Positions 27,301-42,300 of a DNA stretch of 64,000 nucleotides are shown piece by piece. This DNA is from Sipunculus nudus (lineage: Eukaryota > Annelida > Sipuncula > Golfingiida > Sipunculidae). The stretch lies in assembly GCA_026874595.1 (NCBI GenBank), contig CM049319.1, forward strand, positions 4,368,601-4,432,600, given 5' to 3'. The notes beneath the pieces were generated by a model. The model was not told where the DNA came from. It ran no database searches and worked only from the letters and a program-made list of their open reading frames with translations. Both the position numbers and the translations under genes were made by a program. Positions within the stretch are counted from its first letter, which is position 1. Each line of letters starts with the position of its first letter.

Positions 27301-30300
27301 AAGTTTTGTTTCAGGAAAAGTACATAATATAGGTTGCACCCAGACTTCAGAGGCGTCCCAACCACCTGATACTTATGAAATTTAAGTATCATTCTTTTTC
27401 ATGCAAGACTACAACCATCGTCCCCGTAGTACTAAGGTGGTTTATAAACTAGATAACCATTTAAACATAAAATTAATTGGACAGCTTAAATACAGTGCTT
27501 ACATTTAAGAAAAAACAACAGAATCATTACATAGAAAGTCGGGGTAAAATTGTCAGGTAAGATTTGTACAGTGCCAGAGTCAGCTGCGTCGGATAACATT
27601 TACACTGTGAAACGATGTCATTATTGCCATTTCGTAGTACGTTAAGTAACATCAGAATGCAAACATCAAGATAAATGACTGTATTAATAAACCAAAAGAG
27701 TCTGAAGCAAAATACTATCACAATTGAGCAACTCTTTAAATCGTTAAAGATAGTCAAAAGTATGGTGGATTCATTAGACTAGGATTAGTTTGCGCACGTG
27801 GGACAAGTCCCAATCCGTCGCATTGGGCATGTTTTTAATTGAAGACAACTGAAGGATGGAAAGAATAATTAAGTTTGAATTTAATCACCTAACTTCTGAA
27901 ATGCGATCTAAAACTGGATTAAGTAACCTTTGCATCAATTGTTACAACTTACCATCAAAGTGTGGCACATGCACGGTAATACTGAAATCACTGAAATAAT
28001 TATGTCCTTCAACAAGGGGGTCATGAACGCTTTGTTGACCGGTCAGTTAAATGTAAAATAAACATTATTGAATTAACAGATATTATATTTACTGAGACTA
28101 ATGGTTTTATTCTGTGATAATATCTGGAAAGTCAAATTTCCATCGTTATCAGTGATTATATTCAAATATCTTGGTCCTGGGGATCTAAAGGTCATTGCAC
28201 AGGTGACCTGCAGCTTGAACTTCCGCTCTACGGCTTCAGAGGTCAGCTGGTACCCAGCGATCAACCGGGCAGGCAATAGAATTCACGACGTGTCGTGTCT
28301 GTATTGGATCAAGCTTGACTGTGACGCAAATTTACATGTATAAACGGATGTGGAACCGCAAGTATTTCATAATGACACGCATACCCATAAAGATTAAACG
28401 GAAAGAAATATGTACATTAATGAGCTGCAGACCAGCTTATGCGTCAAACTGACTCAAAATATAACAGTAACGCAGATTAGGAAGTGTCACTTGAATTGCG
28501 ACTTGTCAGAACGGGTAGGACTTGAACTGGGCAGATTTATAATTTGCATTTCATATTAATAAAATGAAAATTTCGTCAGAACACAGAATATAAGGCAGGT
28601 TTGTATTAGAGATGGTTAAAGGTGTAAATTATTGGGGAGAGACGTTTCACAAAGCACGTTAAAGGTATCACCGATTATCGCTCAACTGACGTCGTTCAAA
28701 AACTGGGAAAGCTGATTGAGACGGGACAACTATGTATTACAAGTCGCACCCCGACTTTGCTAGAAAATTCTTGTTTTTAGAATTCAATATCCTAGTACAA
28801 GTCGCGACTTCTGCAACGACTTTTACGGTACTTAATAATCAAATTTATAACCATCCATTATCACTGACACAAAGTACTCACCCTCCTTTGGTTTGGTTCT
28901 TGCTTCATTAGCGACAAGACTTTCAATTTTGCATTTCACAAAATCAGTAACTTCATCATCTGATTCAAAAGTAGCTGAAAAAGAAAGAAAACAAATATTA
29001 CTAACTCACACTTTGTAAATCATTAAGTGCCACTGCTACCATGTCAAAATATAATGTTGCACAGTCAGTGAGTCTATATAGAACATAAATGTCCACATTC
29101 AAACCTCTGCATGATAGACTGTGATTAAGACCTTCCACAAATGCTGACACATTTATTTGGTTTGAAAGATATAAACATCTGTAAGTATGAAAACATTGGA
29201 AGCTGATATGTTACAAATGTACACAAGCTCAAAAATAATTAGGTATGCTCATGTGGAAACATTTAAAATCTTCAATCAAGCAACTGATCTGAAAACTTGC
29301 TTTTCTTTGCTCCTGATATTGTATATAATCATTGTCATTAACATGGTGTAATTTTTCCTGTCTTAGTGATACCAGTAAACATTCTACTGTTGCAAATAAC
29401 CCCTCACTCATCCCTAGTCAGCCTCTATAAAGTTTAATAAGAACTGAAGTACTTACATAAAGTCTGCATCAAGTTCTGTTCTATCCATTCCCAGTGTTTG
29501 TATATATCGGCTTTATGATTAGATACTGCAATGGCTGAAAATAGAAACGCAGAATGATAATTAAATGTCAAGAAATATGACTTTCATTCATAGCAATATT
29601 AATTAAAAGTCAGCAGTAAGTGTTACAGAAAAAGATAAATCTTGACAATTGTAGTACAAAATCCAATTTCTCCACATGAAGCACTGCTAAGAGACAAATG
29701 TCTTAAATGGCATTTTATGTACGGGATTTATATGTATATTATTATTGATGATATTGCGCAAAGTAATGTATTTTACTGTTAGATTTTATACATCTTTTGA
29801 GCCTTAAGTTATTTTGTACAATCACATGTCATGTGAGCTCTGTACAGTACACTGGTAAATGCAGCTCAGGTTAAGTTAGGAAGCAAAATAGAGGGCTCTT
29901 GAATTGTAGAAATGTTTCAGCTTCCACAGATGGTCTGGGTTAAACCACTACCCAAAGCCTGAAATCTTTACAGAAACCTATCATGGATATTTGATATTAA
30001 CCTGATCTCTAAATCTATAGTTATATATTTGCATGAATTCTGGGGATGAAAACATTGAATTTGCAGTTAATGGTATGAAAACTTATAATTTTTTGGGGGG
30101 AAAAGTATGTCTCTCCAAACTCATCACAGATTACACAATCTAAGTAAAAGACTTCCATTATACATGTAAATATATGAATTCCAAGGTTTACCATATTTTT
30201 CACCTCAAAGAACAATCAAAATATCCCTTTAGGCCATCTTTTGCCATTAATGCTCAAATGAGGGTCATAAGGGTCATATGAATATGTATGATGTTTCTGT

Positions 30301-33300
30301 GTGAACACACTCAGCATCATGTGACCTTGTGGCCTTTGACCTTTGCATCCTTGGAGCATCCTCATCATGTGACATTTCATATATATTTTTACTTTCTACT
30401 GGTGGCATAACTTGAAACCTTGTCTGAACGGTGCAGTGTAACACTTCTATCTGACCCTGTGTGTATACACCATCTGCCTGGTCCGCTGTGGTTTGCCCAG
30501 CAAGACTTTGGATACCACAAAATGACAATGCAACCAACTGAAATTATCTTATCTGGTTAACATGTCTTCTGTATGAAAGACAAATGCATTCAAAGGGTGA
30601 AGAGGCAGTTTTAACTAATGATGAAGCCAAAGAACACATTAAGGTTCAAAAGAATAACTATTCATAGTACTAATTAAACAGGTATCACACTGAAAATTAA
30701 GCACATCAAGACCGGAATATGGGATGCTACCCACACATTTTACTGTAATACAAAGCATACCACAAAACACAATAAACAATGGGTCATTCATTATAGATGT
30801 AGATGGTCAAATACACATGATTTATCCTGATTTGTTCTTGGAATGTAATGAATTACTGTGAAAATAAACTGAAAGTCCAGAATTGCTAATGTCACCTTGA
30901 AAAATTAATATATTTTAAAAAAGTTCCATGAAAAAGAAGTGATATATATAAGAATATTTTATTACCATCAGAATTAATGTTTAATCGACAAATATGTATA
31001 ATGCACATAATAATTAAGTCATATTATCAGGTTTCCCCTGCAATATGTTAATACAATGCAGTTTATTTAAAGTACCACACCTAAAAATAAAATTGTAAGG
31101 CTACTGGAACATTTGATTTCTTGGCTATACATATCTTCTAGGTATGTGCCACCATTCTCTGTATGTAGATTCCCTCAAACTCTGGTCACAATGCCCACTG
31201 GTGCAGAACAGAGGGTTAATAATGATCTTTATAGCAATGTCCTACCTTCCTGTGTTGTACACAGACTGTAATAACATATATTCCTGTGCTATTTTCTGAC
31301 CAGTGAGAACTTATTCTAAGACACCAGTCCTGGGCAGAACACTAGGTCACTTCCATCAAGGTATACAGTTGACATTTAAATGTGTGTCAGCAAGTGAGAA
31401 CACCATAAGTGTCCAAGGTGAAGTCATCACAATTCCAGACTGGGAAAGTTGTACGATGTATTCTCTTCCAGTGCTCACAGTTCACATTTTATATTGTTAT
31501 AATTTAAGTTTCAAAAGTTTCAGGTCAAAAGTAGCCTGCACATGAAACTAAAATACAGTGATTTTATCAGGACATTTAAACATTAAACTTTGTGCCCTTC
31601 TAATGAAAAACCAAATAGAAGGATGACAGACAAATTAAAGGCCTATAACCATAGCTCAGCATGACTGACACTTAAAGTCAGCTGAGTTGTTATAACATGA
31701 AAGATTTAATCAAAAAGGATTTAGCTCATCTTTTATCACCTACTTATGTATAACTAAGCATTGCTTTGATTTCTTTAGTGTTTACAGGAAAGTATCAAAT
31801 TCAGCCTTTATTAATTTTGTTTGTATGTTAAAATAACTGATGCCCCTAACCAATGGTAAAATTTATTAGTTTAGATCCCTCTCAGTGCTGATCAGGACCA
31901 TTATATAATATAAGAATAAATAATCTTTATTATTATCAGACAGAAATGGCTTTGGCAAGCAGCACATCAATTTCAGAAAATAGAAATCTCTGATTAACTT
32001 TAAAGATAACCAGATGTATGATCACTCTATATTTGTTAGTCTGTTTATACATTGTATATAAACATAGCTAAAATTGACAGAGATAAAACTGCCTGCATCT
32101 ATAAAACCAAAGACCTGCCTGTAATAAGGTCACTGTTTACCAGTAAATATCAGGGTCAAATATAAACATTGATCATTCATAGAGGGAAATAACAGTCGGC
32201 CCATGAGTCAATGTAAATATATATGATTTTCAGCAGGATTTTTTTTTCATGAGGCAAAGGTATCGTGTGAACATTAATTATTAAGACCAGATATCTACAT
32301 GCATAAGGTCAAATAAACAAACACTTCCTTTAATTCATCACAAATCACACTTCCTTTCACAGAAAAATGACCAGTTTCAGTGGAATCTCTCCTAGTGGGC
32401 ACCTCCCATAAAGTGGGCACCTCTATATAGTGGGCACCTCTATATAGTGGGCAGTTTTTGACAGTCCCTTTTATCTTTTTATATGATGTGTGATGCAGTC
32501 ATAACCTCTGTATAGTGGACACCTCTACAAAGTGGGCAGTCTGGCCAAGTCCCAAGGGTACCGACATTATAGAGGTTTCATTGTATTCCTATATCTGTGT
32601 ATATTTTATCTGACAAAATGATTTTAGCTGTGAGAAAAAGCAGGTGTGGCATTTTAAGAGCCAAGAATAATACAAAACCATGACCTTTACTCCCTGTATC
32701 TTTGTTTTCTCTTCATGAATAAACTGAATATCACCTGGAAGCTCTCAATCTCATGGAGGAAACACCCTTTATACAAGAGTTAGTTAAAATACCAAAAACT
32801 TGAATGTTTCTGTTGTGGAGGTAATGAGAGGTCACATGACATTGATCCCTAATCAAGGTCGTGACTTCTAACACCTAAACTCTGCTACAGAGTAATACTT
32901 TACCCCTGATCTCTTCTACATGTGATACTTTTTTTGTATTTGATACAACACTGAAAAATTCAGAGTTAGATTAAAATAACCTAAATCTCAAAAATACTCA
33001 AAAAACTCAAAAATACTCAAAATTCTCAAAAATACTCACTCCAATAGACTTCTGATTCAGGTGTCTGATGAAGTACTCTATAAGGTGGGGTCTACAATCA
33101 ATGAAAAGTAAATAAATACAATATTTATCAAGCTGTCTAAACTTACACATTACATCACAGAGCATCATCTGATTAAAATACAGCTCTGTACAATAAATAA
33201 AGACTTTGAATATACCTGGCACAGTATTCAGTGAAAAGATCATTTCAGCTTGAACAAAACTTTTCAAAACTTTTCCTGGATTTCTAATTTAAGCTGTATT

Positions 33301-36300
33301 CACTAGTTTTGCCATGAAAGTCCTGGAACTGTGCTAAATACTGGTCAAGAACTAAAGCAAAAACAAAAATAAGGTGGGGAGAAAAGAATAATAATATGTA
33401 ATACTGCATGGCACATGTCACATACCAGAACTCCATAAGGCATGACTGACCAAGATTTGTGATAAATAAGGCATGACATAACTCCATCATACATGTATGC
33501 ACCATTCATGATTAGTTAACTTTGGCCAGACACACAAGCTTATATTACAAGGCCATGAATTTGTTCTGGATCAAGAGATTAACATTGTTCTTTAAGAAGA
33601 TCAAGTGCTGTGAGTTATATACTGACTCTGTTGTCCAGCACTGTGTCGAGCGTGCCGACAAGAAGCCCCGTGATTCCACCGCCACCATGACCTTTACGTC
33701 GCTGGAGGATGAAGAACGGATTGGCACAGTCTGTTGTCCTGGAAAAATTAGTAAATTAAAACTACATAAATATATTATAAAATTATGAAGTATTAACTAG
33801 ACATTTCTTGGCACCGCAGGTGCCAGAGTATCCCCAGACATAGTAGGCCCCCCCCTTTAAGAACAGACCCCCAATTTTGGCAGCATATACTGACACTTGG
33901 CATATTTATTGTTTCTTCCATCTAACAATCCACAATCTTGTTGAAGATGTTGGTCCTGTGACCTTGATTGTTTTAAAGATGTGTCCTGTGACCTTGACCT
34001 TTGACCTCATGACCCCAAAATCAATTCAGGTCTTGCTTTTCCAATGGGACATATACAAGTCCAGTTTGAAATCCATACATCAATAAAAGCAGGAATTATC
34101 ATCCAGAAACTAATTTTTGGACAGATGGCTCCTGTGACCTTCACCTTTGACCTTGTGACCTCAAAATTGATAGGGGTCTTCCACTCTTGGCAGGTGAACT
34201 ATATGTGCAAGATGAAAGATCTCAGATGATTTTTTTGGCTGAAATTGCATCCACAACCTTTTTAAAGAGGTTTCCTGTGACCTTGACCTTTGACCTCATG
34301 ACTCAAAAATCAATTCAGGTCTTGCTTTTCCAATGGGTCAAATACAAGTCAAGTTTGAAATCCATACATCAATAAAAGAAGGAATTATCATCCAGAAACT
34401 AATTTTTGGACAGATAGCTCCTGTGGCCTTGACCTTTGACCTTGTGACCCCAAAATTTATATGGATCATCCACTATTGGCAAGTGAGCTATATATTTAAG
34501 ATGGAAGACCTGGGATGAAAGTTTGGCTTAAAATGCATCCACAGTATATTTTAAAATGCCAGTCCAGTGACCTTGACCTTTGACCTCATGACCCTAGAAC
34601 CTATAGGGTTCTTACTTTAGTGGTGGGCCATACATAAGTCATGTTTGAAATCCATATGGCTATCAACACTGGAGATATCATAAGAGGTGTGTGATTTTCA
34701 CCATATATGGCAATATTCAAGGTCAAGGCCACTATCATAGGAAAGGTCATGACCCCAATTTAAATAAACATCATCCCATAACCCATACCTATGTATATGC
34801 ATAATATGAAAGAAATCTGTCCATTAGTTTTTGACTTATAATGCTCACAGTACTGTAAGGTGGCAATTTTGGGGGTATTAAACGGCATGAAAACAAGTAA
34901 AGAATAATAGGTGGCGCCACCAGTTTCTGGAACATGACAACCCTATCCATGATCTTCCATCAACTTGATTTTGGGATAAATCCATGCAAGATTTCTTGAG
35001 ATATTAAAGAATTTGTGTGATTTTCCCCAAAATTGGACCTATTCAAGGTCAAGGACACTCTCCTAGTAAAGGTCATGACCTCATTTTAAATAGGCGTCGT
35101 CCTCTAACCCATATCTATACATATACCAAGTTTGGTAAAGTTCCGTGAAATATTTTTTGGGTTATCGCGCCAACAAGATTTATATGCGGCGGCGGCGGCG
35201 GGACCGGTATGAAAACATAGTATCCCCCGACTTTGTCTGGGGATACAATTATTCAAAATTTAACAAGTGAAAATTGATGCAAGGTTGATATTTTATAGAA
35301 CCCATTAAATAGGCAGTTACAGATCCCGTCTCGATAATTTGAATTAATTCAATTCTTAACTTTTTGGGATATAAGCAAAAAAAAAAAACACAGAAGGACA
35401 GACAGGTGTGGTTAAAAGTTATAATCTATAAAAGTTAAAACCATGGGCAAATTAAGCTAATTATTTATAAACCACTAAAATCCCTGTTTCAACCACCCCA
35501 CTGTTATTTAAATAATCTATTTATTTATTAATTTATTAGAATTACACTATTAGACAATACCTTTATTCACAAACAATATCAGAGGTGCCTATACTTAGAT
35601 ACTGTCATAATATTTTGCAAACAAGCCAGTCACCTGACTGATTCAGTCAACAACTCAGTGCCACCAGATGTGTGTAAGGAAACTGCCTGGAACTTATTAT
35701 GTATAATAATAACATTAATCACATTTTAATGAAATTTAGTGTGAAATATATAAGTGCAAATGGTGTACATTGAGAAATATCTTGAAAGATGAACTGGAAA
35801 ATATTCAGAAAAGGGTAGGCTACACTGTATCAATATTTTACAATTGTAAACATAACTGAAATCATCATAATTACTGAAAAATTAATCAGCTGAATCCTAA
35901 TAAAGAAATCCCATGATAAATCAATGGAATGGAATATTTTCTGTGACACTAGATCTCCATTTGTCACTCTAAACCAGACTTTTTAATGATGTCATTCAGT
36001 ACAGATCAATAACACAGCTGTCTATGTGCAGGCCTGGAGCGAGACAGTAAATGTAATGCTATACACAGCCATCTTTACATCATAAATATCAGCTTACAAA
36101 TACCCAGGAGATTCATCCTTTATATTGACTTGGTATATTTTAACACTGGTCATTTAATCTGATTAAGCTATAACCACAGTAACCTGACCACTGACATCAT
36201 CATCTAAAAATAAAACCTCAGTCAGCTGATTATGCAGGCCGAAGCAATTTAATTTTGATTCCAAAAGGAGGGTTATTCTTCACTGTTTGTGTACATGTGT

Positions 36301-39300
36301 ATACTTGTGTGTTTGAAAATGCAGTAAGAACAAAAATAAACAAAATTCGATAGAGTTTTTCAGATGACTGATCATTTGCCAAAAATTTGGTGATGCGAGC
36401 TCCTGCTGTTTTTGATATAGCTATTGTTAAAGTACAGACGACACATGACGCTGCACCATCGCATATGCTAACAGGTCCGCTAAAAAGCTGATGTCTAGTT
36501 TTTCTATTTGAAGAATTGGGCCAAGGCCTATAATTTGCAATGAGTACTAGTGGTAGGGATTGGTTATAAAATCATGTTCAATGACTGGTAGAGAAAAAGA
36601 CTGATGATTTCTCAATTATTTTAAGCATCACTGATATTCCTTTGAGATCTGTTTTACATATTATTAATTATAAAATATTGACCAATATACAGTGTCTGAC
36701 TTGTACATTATGCTAAATGGTCTAGGTAAGGCCATGTTGTGGACACTTGTTCACAGTACAAGGTCCTGTTTTTATGTTGTTCACCTTGGTGATCCATCTT
36801 TCTTAAATCTCTGACAGGATAAGAATTTTTTTTCTGGATAATGTCTTCCTTGCATCTGCATACATAATTGTTAGTGATGGATTATGAAGAAAATGTAACA
36901 AGTTTAATCAATTATGAAGAAAATGACAAATCATCGATAAATTTGATTAATTGGCACATCACAACTGATGGCCGAATGAGGATACTGGTAACCACCCAAT
37001 AAGAATCCCCCAAAATCATGAATGTCAGCCCTTTATATGCTTGGGACAATACAACCCTAACTTCCGTGCTCTCTCCCTACCCTCCCTTTCCCTCCGCTGT
37101 GTGAGAGCTCTAGTAAAAGGTGTTTGAAAACTGGAGACGTTCCAGTGGACAATAAATCTATAATATCCTGGCTAAAAAAAGTCAGATATAAGAATACAAA
37201 CATATTTTTATCATATGATAACATAACATACCACTTTAATATTGTTAAGTCTCTTAAACAATTTCATCAGGTTAGTCTCCGTCTCAAATGGTAAAAGAAA
37301 CCTGTCTGGTGGGGATTTCCCTGGGTTTCCCCCACATGATAATTGACATTCATGATAAATCTGTATGGATAATGATGTATCATATGCACCACCTGGTGAT
37401 TGTCCCAACTTTAGGAACAACTGTCAGGCCCCGGGAAGGTAAACTTATAAGTGAGTAAGGTGTAGGCACTAAAGCAGGAATTTCAGCCAAAGTTCTTGTT
37501 CAACTATTAGAGCATTAAAAAAAATTGTGACAAAATAGGTAATTTTGATATACATGTGATTTAAGATATTCCTTGTATTCACAACAGCTAAACTTCAAAT
37601 TAGTTTATTTATTAGAATAGCTATGTATATCCTGTGGTTTACTGTCTGGTATGTTGACTGGTACCGGTATACCTGGTTATACAGGTACAGCTGGTGCTGT
37701 TAACACAGATGATGTTAGGTCTATATATTGATTATTAATAGTGTATCCTGGTATCACCATAATTTTTAAGATGAACAACATCAAACAATATCAATTTACT
37801 ATTATTATTCTGTTAATCTTTATCAATTATGGTAAAGTGCTGAATGGGAATATAACACTATAACTAAATTAGTCTTTAACAAGAGCACTGTAATACGCCT
37901 GTTGCATATTTTGACCTCTGACCTAATAAAATATGCATTAATTTGTTGAGAATGTCATTCAGTTGAGAAACTGTATTGGTTAATACTCATTATGAGTTCT
38001 AGGAAAATACATCAAATTTTTGGTAAGTCAGTGCAGTGCCACCAAAGAGTGGTGACCTCTGACCTCATAGAAATCCTTTTTAAACGGGGTGATTTTCAGC
38101 TAAGATATCAAGCAACAAGACTCTCTAACATACTTGTTGAAGAAGCCTCAACTCAAGTGACCCCGCAAGGAGGGATTCCGAGACTCACATCACTGTGTGT
38201 CAAGAAAACTGAAGTCTTCCATTGTTTATTAAAACATTGTTATTCAATTTCTCAGTGCCCCATCAAACATTAACGATCTATATGACACAGGATTGTCTAT
38301 TCAATTCGTAGTTATTCTTTACTTGTATTTAATGATAATGTCGGCACCTGACAGTAAAAACATAAACTTCATGGGCATGACTAGGGAGTTCGAAATAACG
38401 CGTGTTCTTAATTTAGCGCAAATCAAGCTCCCGCGAAAAGCGTGAAAATAAAAACCCCGCTAACAAAACCACTTCCACAGTATCACACTGATTAATATTT
38501 CTATTGAGTTTTATCAAAATCTATTATGTTCCTTGTATGTTATTGTTGCGACACCACGTATTGGTCTGTACAAAGCAGCCTGGTGACCTCTGACTTCATT
38601 AAATATGTGTGAAATTTGCTAAAAATTTAACTGAGGTGAGAAACTCTATTGGTAAATAAGTATAATGAGTTTCATGAAAATCCATAGGATTTTTGGTAAG
38701 TCACTATGATGCTTCCAAAGTAGCCGTGACAACCCGACTCAGTAGGCAATCAGATAATTGGGCTGGTACGCCTACTCGAGTTGTGATACTAGAAATATGG
38801 AGGAATGTATCGCAGTGGTCTTGCATCTGGTTGCATTCATATTGTGGTAAACAGCCCATAATCTCAATATTATGCTTAGAATGGTGAATAAAAAAAATAG
38901 TATATATGTGAGCTTGAAACCCAAACTGAAACATCGTCTCCATGGACACGGGTCATTTCCTGTGTCGCCTGCAAGTTGCCTGTGTCATGTAACCCGTGTG
39001 AGCCATGCTTGTGTTCATGCGGTCATAAATTCAACAAACATGCCGAGGGGTTTACCAATGTGCTCGGTTAAACAAGAACTTTTCTCGCTCATATTTGGTA
39101 TTATTAGAAAGTACACAAAAAATGCAAATGAATGGTCTGGTTTATGTTGATTGACAGTGTACCTGTAGCCAATGAAGCGTTGTCAGAAATGATGAAAATA
39201 TTTGCAACTTCATAAGGCCTTATAATGCGATCCTCAGACGTAGATGTCATGACACTCTGGCGCCAGTCATCTGGTGGTAATGCCAAAGGGTCAATATGAT

Positions 39301-42300
39301 GCTACCTCCAAAGTGGAGTGACCTCATTAAATAAGCATTGATTTTGCTGGAATTCAAACATAGGCAAGAAATTTTATTGATTTACATTTCAGTTGAATTT
39401 TTTAAAAATCCATTACATTTCTTGTAAGTTATTGTGGCGACACTACAAAGTAGCCAAGTGACCTCTAACCTTATTAAATATGCGTGGATCTTGCCCATAA
39501 TCATGCTCAGGCAAGATAATCTAATGGTAAGTAGTTATGGTGAGTTTCATGATATCAATCAAAGCCCCGTTAAGTTTTCGTAGCGACACTAAAAGTACAC
39601 CATAATATGTCCTGTCATAGACTGGCCTAAAAAATTGATATCATATACTGAAATTATACATCAGATCTCCAGAAAGTTAGAAATTATGACCTTTTCTTGG
39701 TTTTAAAAGAACTTCTAGGGACATAATTTTGGAACAATTGTCTCAAGGCTTCTATGCCCCCCCCCCCCCCTATCTCCTGTCATGTTGAGCCCTTTTCACT
39801 ATATAGTTAAGATCAGCTTCATGAATTATTCATTAAGAATTTATTTCTAATTCTATGCACGTATGAAAATATCCATGAAACATTCCTAGAACTGTCAAAC
39901 AATTAGATTTCTTGAATTTTTCAAGACATTTTGCCATTTTATGAGAGTTCATGATTTTTTAAAGAATTTGATTTTAAAATTATATGATTTTTTTTAATGA
40001 TTTTAAGAATTATGCAGCCTGGTTTGCTTGTGTTAGAACGTAGCCTGGTGGTTACGTAAGTTACTATATACCACAGAGTGGAAGGTCCCAGGAATCAGCT
40101 TAGATCTGAACAACTCTCTCTGATGTCTGATCAACGGGTTTTTATTTTCTGATTATTACTATAGAGCAGAATCCATGCATAGACTGGGTCCAGGCTGGAT
40201 ATTCAGAAACCTGATCAGAATTGGATTTGGACCAATCATCATTTGGTTCTAATTGGGAACTGGGCTTTCACACATATAAAAACACCTAAAATCCAGCTGG
40301 CTCATTAATATCATGCAACAGACTATGCTGCCACCTGGCCACAGACGGATCCCATGAAGTTGGGATTAGGAGTTATTTTTTATCATGCTGGTCCCCAATA
40401 TGAAGCAAATAATTACACGGAAATATCTATGCCTTAAAAAGTCAATTTGTATAGCAGGTAAACACAGGGCATGTTATATTATAATTGATATATGGTGTAG
40501 TCAAACATCTCGGAGTAATCAAACATATCCTATTTCATCATATGATCACAATAAGTCAATAATAGTGTTCAATGTACTAGTCTCACCCTTACACCATAGT
40601 CAGGCCCTGAGTACCAATAAAACAAATTATAAGTAGATATGACATGATGCCATTTTTTTCTTCTATCCATTCCAATCCAGCAAAGTCTTAAGCATGTTCA
40701 CGTCTGAAGTGACATATTAAAAAGCAACTTTTATTGCACTTTTTATAACTAAAAATTGTTTTGCCTGCATTTGTCATTATCCTACCTTGATTGTTTCCAC
40801 TGTTTGGGAAGGGCGGGGAGTAATGACTGATTAATAGAAGAGTTATTAAATGACTTGTCAGTAGTGTTGGGACGATATGGGTTTTTGATATCATGATGAT
40901 TATTCAAATTTTATCGTGATATACCGTGATATCACGATATTTTTAATAATAGATAAGAGCATTGATAAGCCATCAATAATGATATTAATAACAACCACCT
41001 TTAAATTCTTGACTTTATACGAGGGGTTAACTATTAATATTATTTATACCCATTGTGCCAGTACCACAAATTAACTCATTAAGTGATTAAGTTGCATGAA
41101 GGCGCTGCAGGTGTGTAAGTTTGAGACGCGGGAAGTCCTGCCCCAATCGTCAAATCACGCTTGTCAGAACATTTCATCAGTTTCCTATAGTTACAAAAAA
41201 GCCGGATAATCCCGGAATTTTCGGAAAGCGTGTCATACCCATCATGGCTAAATATTCCAATCCAATTTTATATGGCAAAATATGCAACCCGTAAGGAATG
41301 TTCGATCCAATGGTGACACTTTTATGTTTTGTCGTTCCATGCAATAAAAGCATAAATATGTTTTATTGCTCTTCTTTATAATGTTATTTTCTCCTGGAAT
41401 TCTCAAGCTTTTGTCCTCTAAGATTCATCCTGCTATTTCCGGACATTTCCCGAAGTCCGTAAGCACACGGTTCCACCGACACGCAGGTATTCAAATACAT
41501 GTGGTTTATAAAAATAAATGTGATTCTTGGAAATACATTTATTATGAACATGGACAGACTCTTATAATGCCAGTTTTCTCCAGAAATATATAATTCAATG
41601 GCTTGTCTGTGAACCATAATCGTGAACAAAAATTGATATCGTGATATCGCGATAATAGGAAAGTTGACGGTATGATAACCGTGGCTGTGAGATATCGTGA
41701 TAATACTGTATACCGGTAACCGTCCCAACCCTACTTGTCAGTCATATACAATAAACATATACAACTACACAAATACTGACTGGAAATAAAATACAGCCTT
41801 GTATCCTGATCACTTCCAGAATTTACATTCATGAATTAATTTGACAATTTAAGACAATTTCAGTCAAAATTTTAATTCCATTCATGGGATGTCATGGGAT
41901 ATCTTATTTAATGTAAAATAAATGAGTGCGCAAACAGACAGACAAATATACTGACCAACAGATAAAATGTATCCAGCCCTGCTACCTAAATAATTTAAAA
42001 GACAGGTCCCAGCAAGCTGGTTCTTATTAACGGCTTTTGTTCTTTACCGAGTGCTATTTTACTTGCTTTGTAAAATACATACAAAGTAAATCAGATAGTA
42101 CGTGGTTATGGAGGACAATGAAATTCCTTGTTAAAGTAATGGTATAAATAACTCATTAATCTATATATCCATCAATCAAAGCCATTGTAGGACTGCATAT
42201 ATAAATACAAACTCAGGTTAGCTTTTATATAGGTTGCTGCAAACCATTTGTATTAATCAGCATTGAAACTGGAATCAGAGAATGCAGTTAAATAACCACA

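Noticed and set aside
27947-28320. Exon-like block with GTAAGT donor, considered as part of the TBC1D9-like gene
   Set aside because: Exons 5 and 6 join in phase without it and match the family continuously; the block lies inside a TIR element and resembles no known part of the protein.
40030-40110. Second tRNA-SINE head (tagcctggtggttacg then ggtcccaggaatc)
   Set aside because: Boxes are weak and no tail or target duplication was found.
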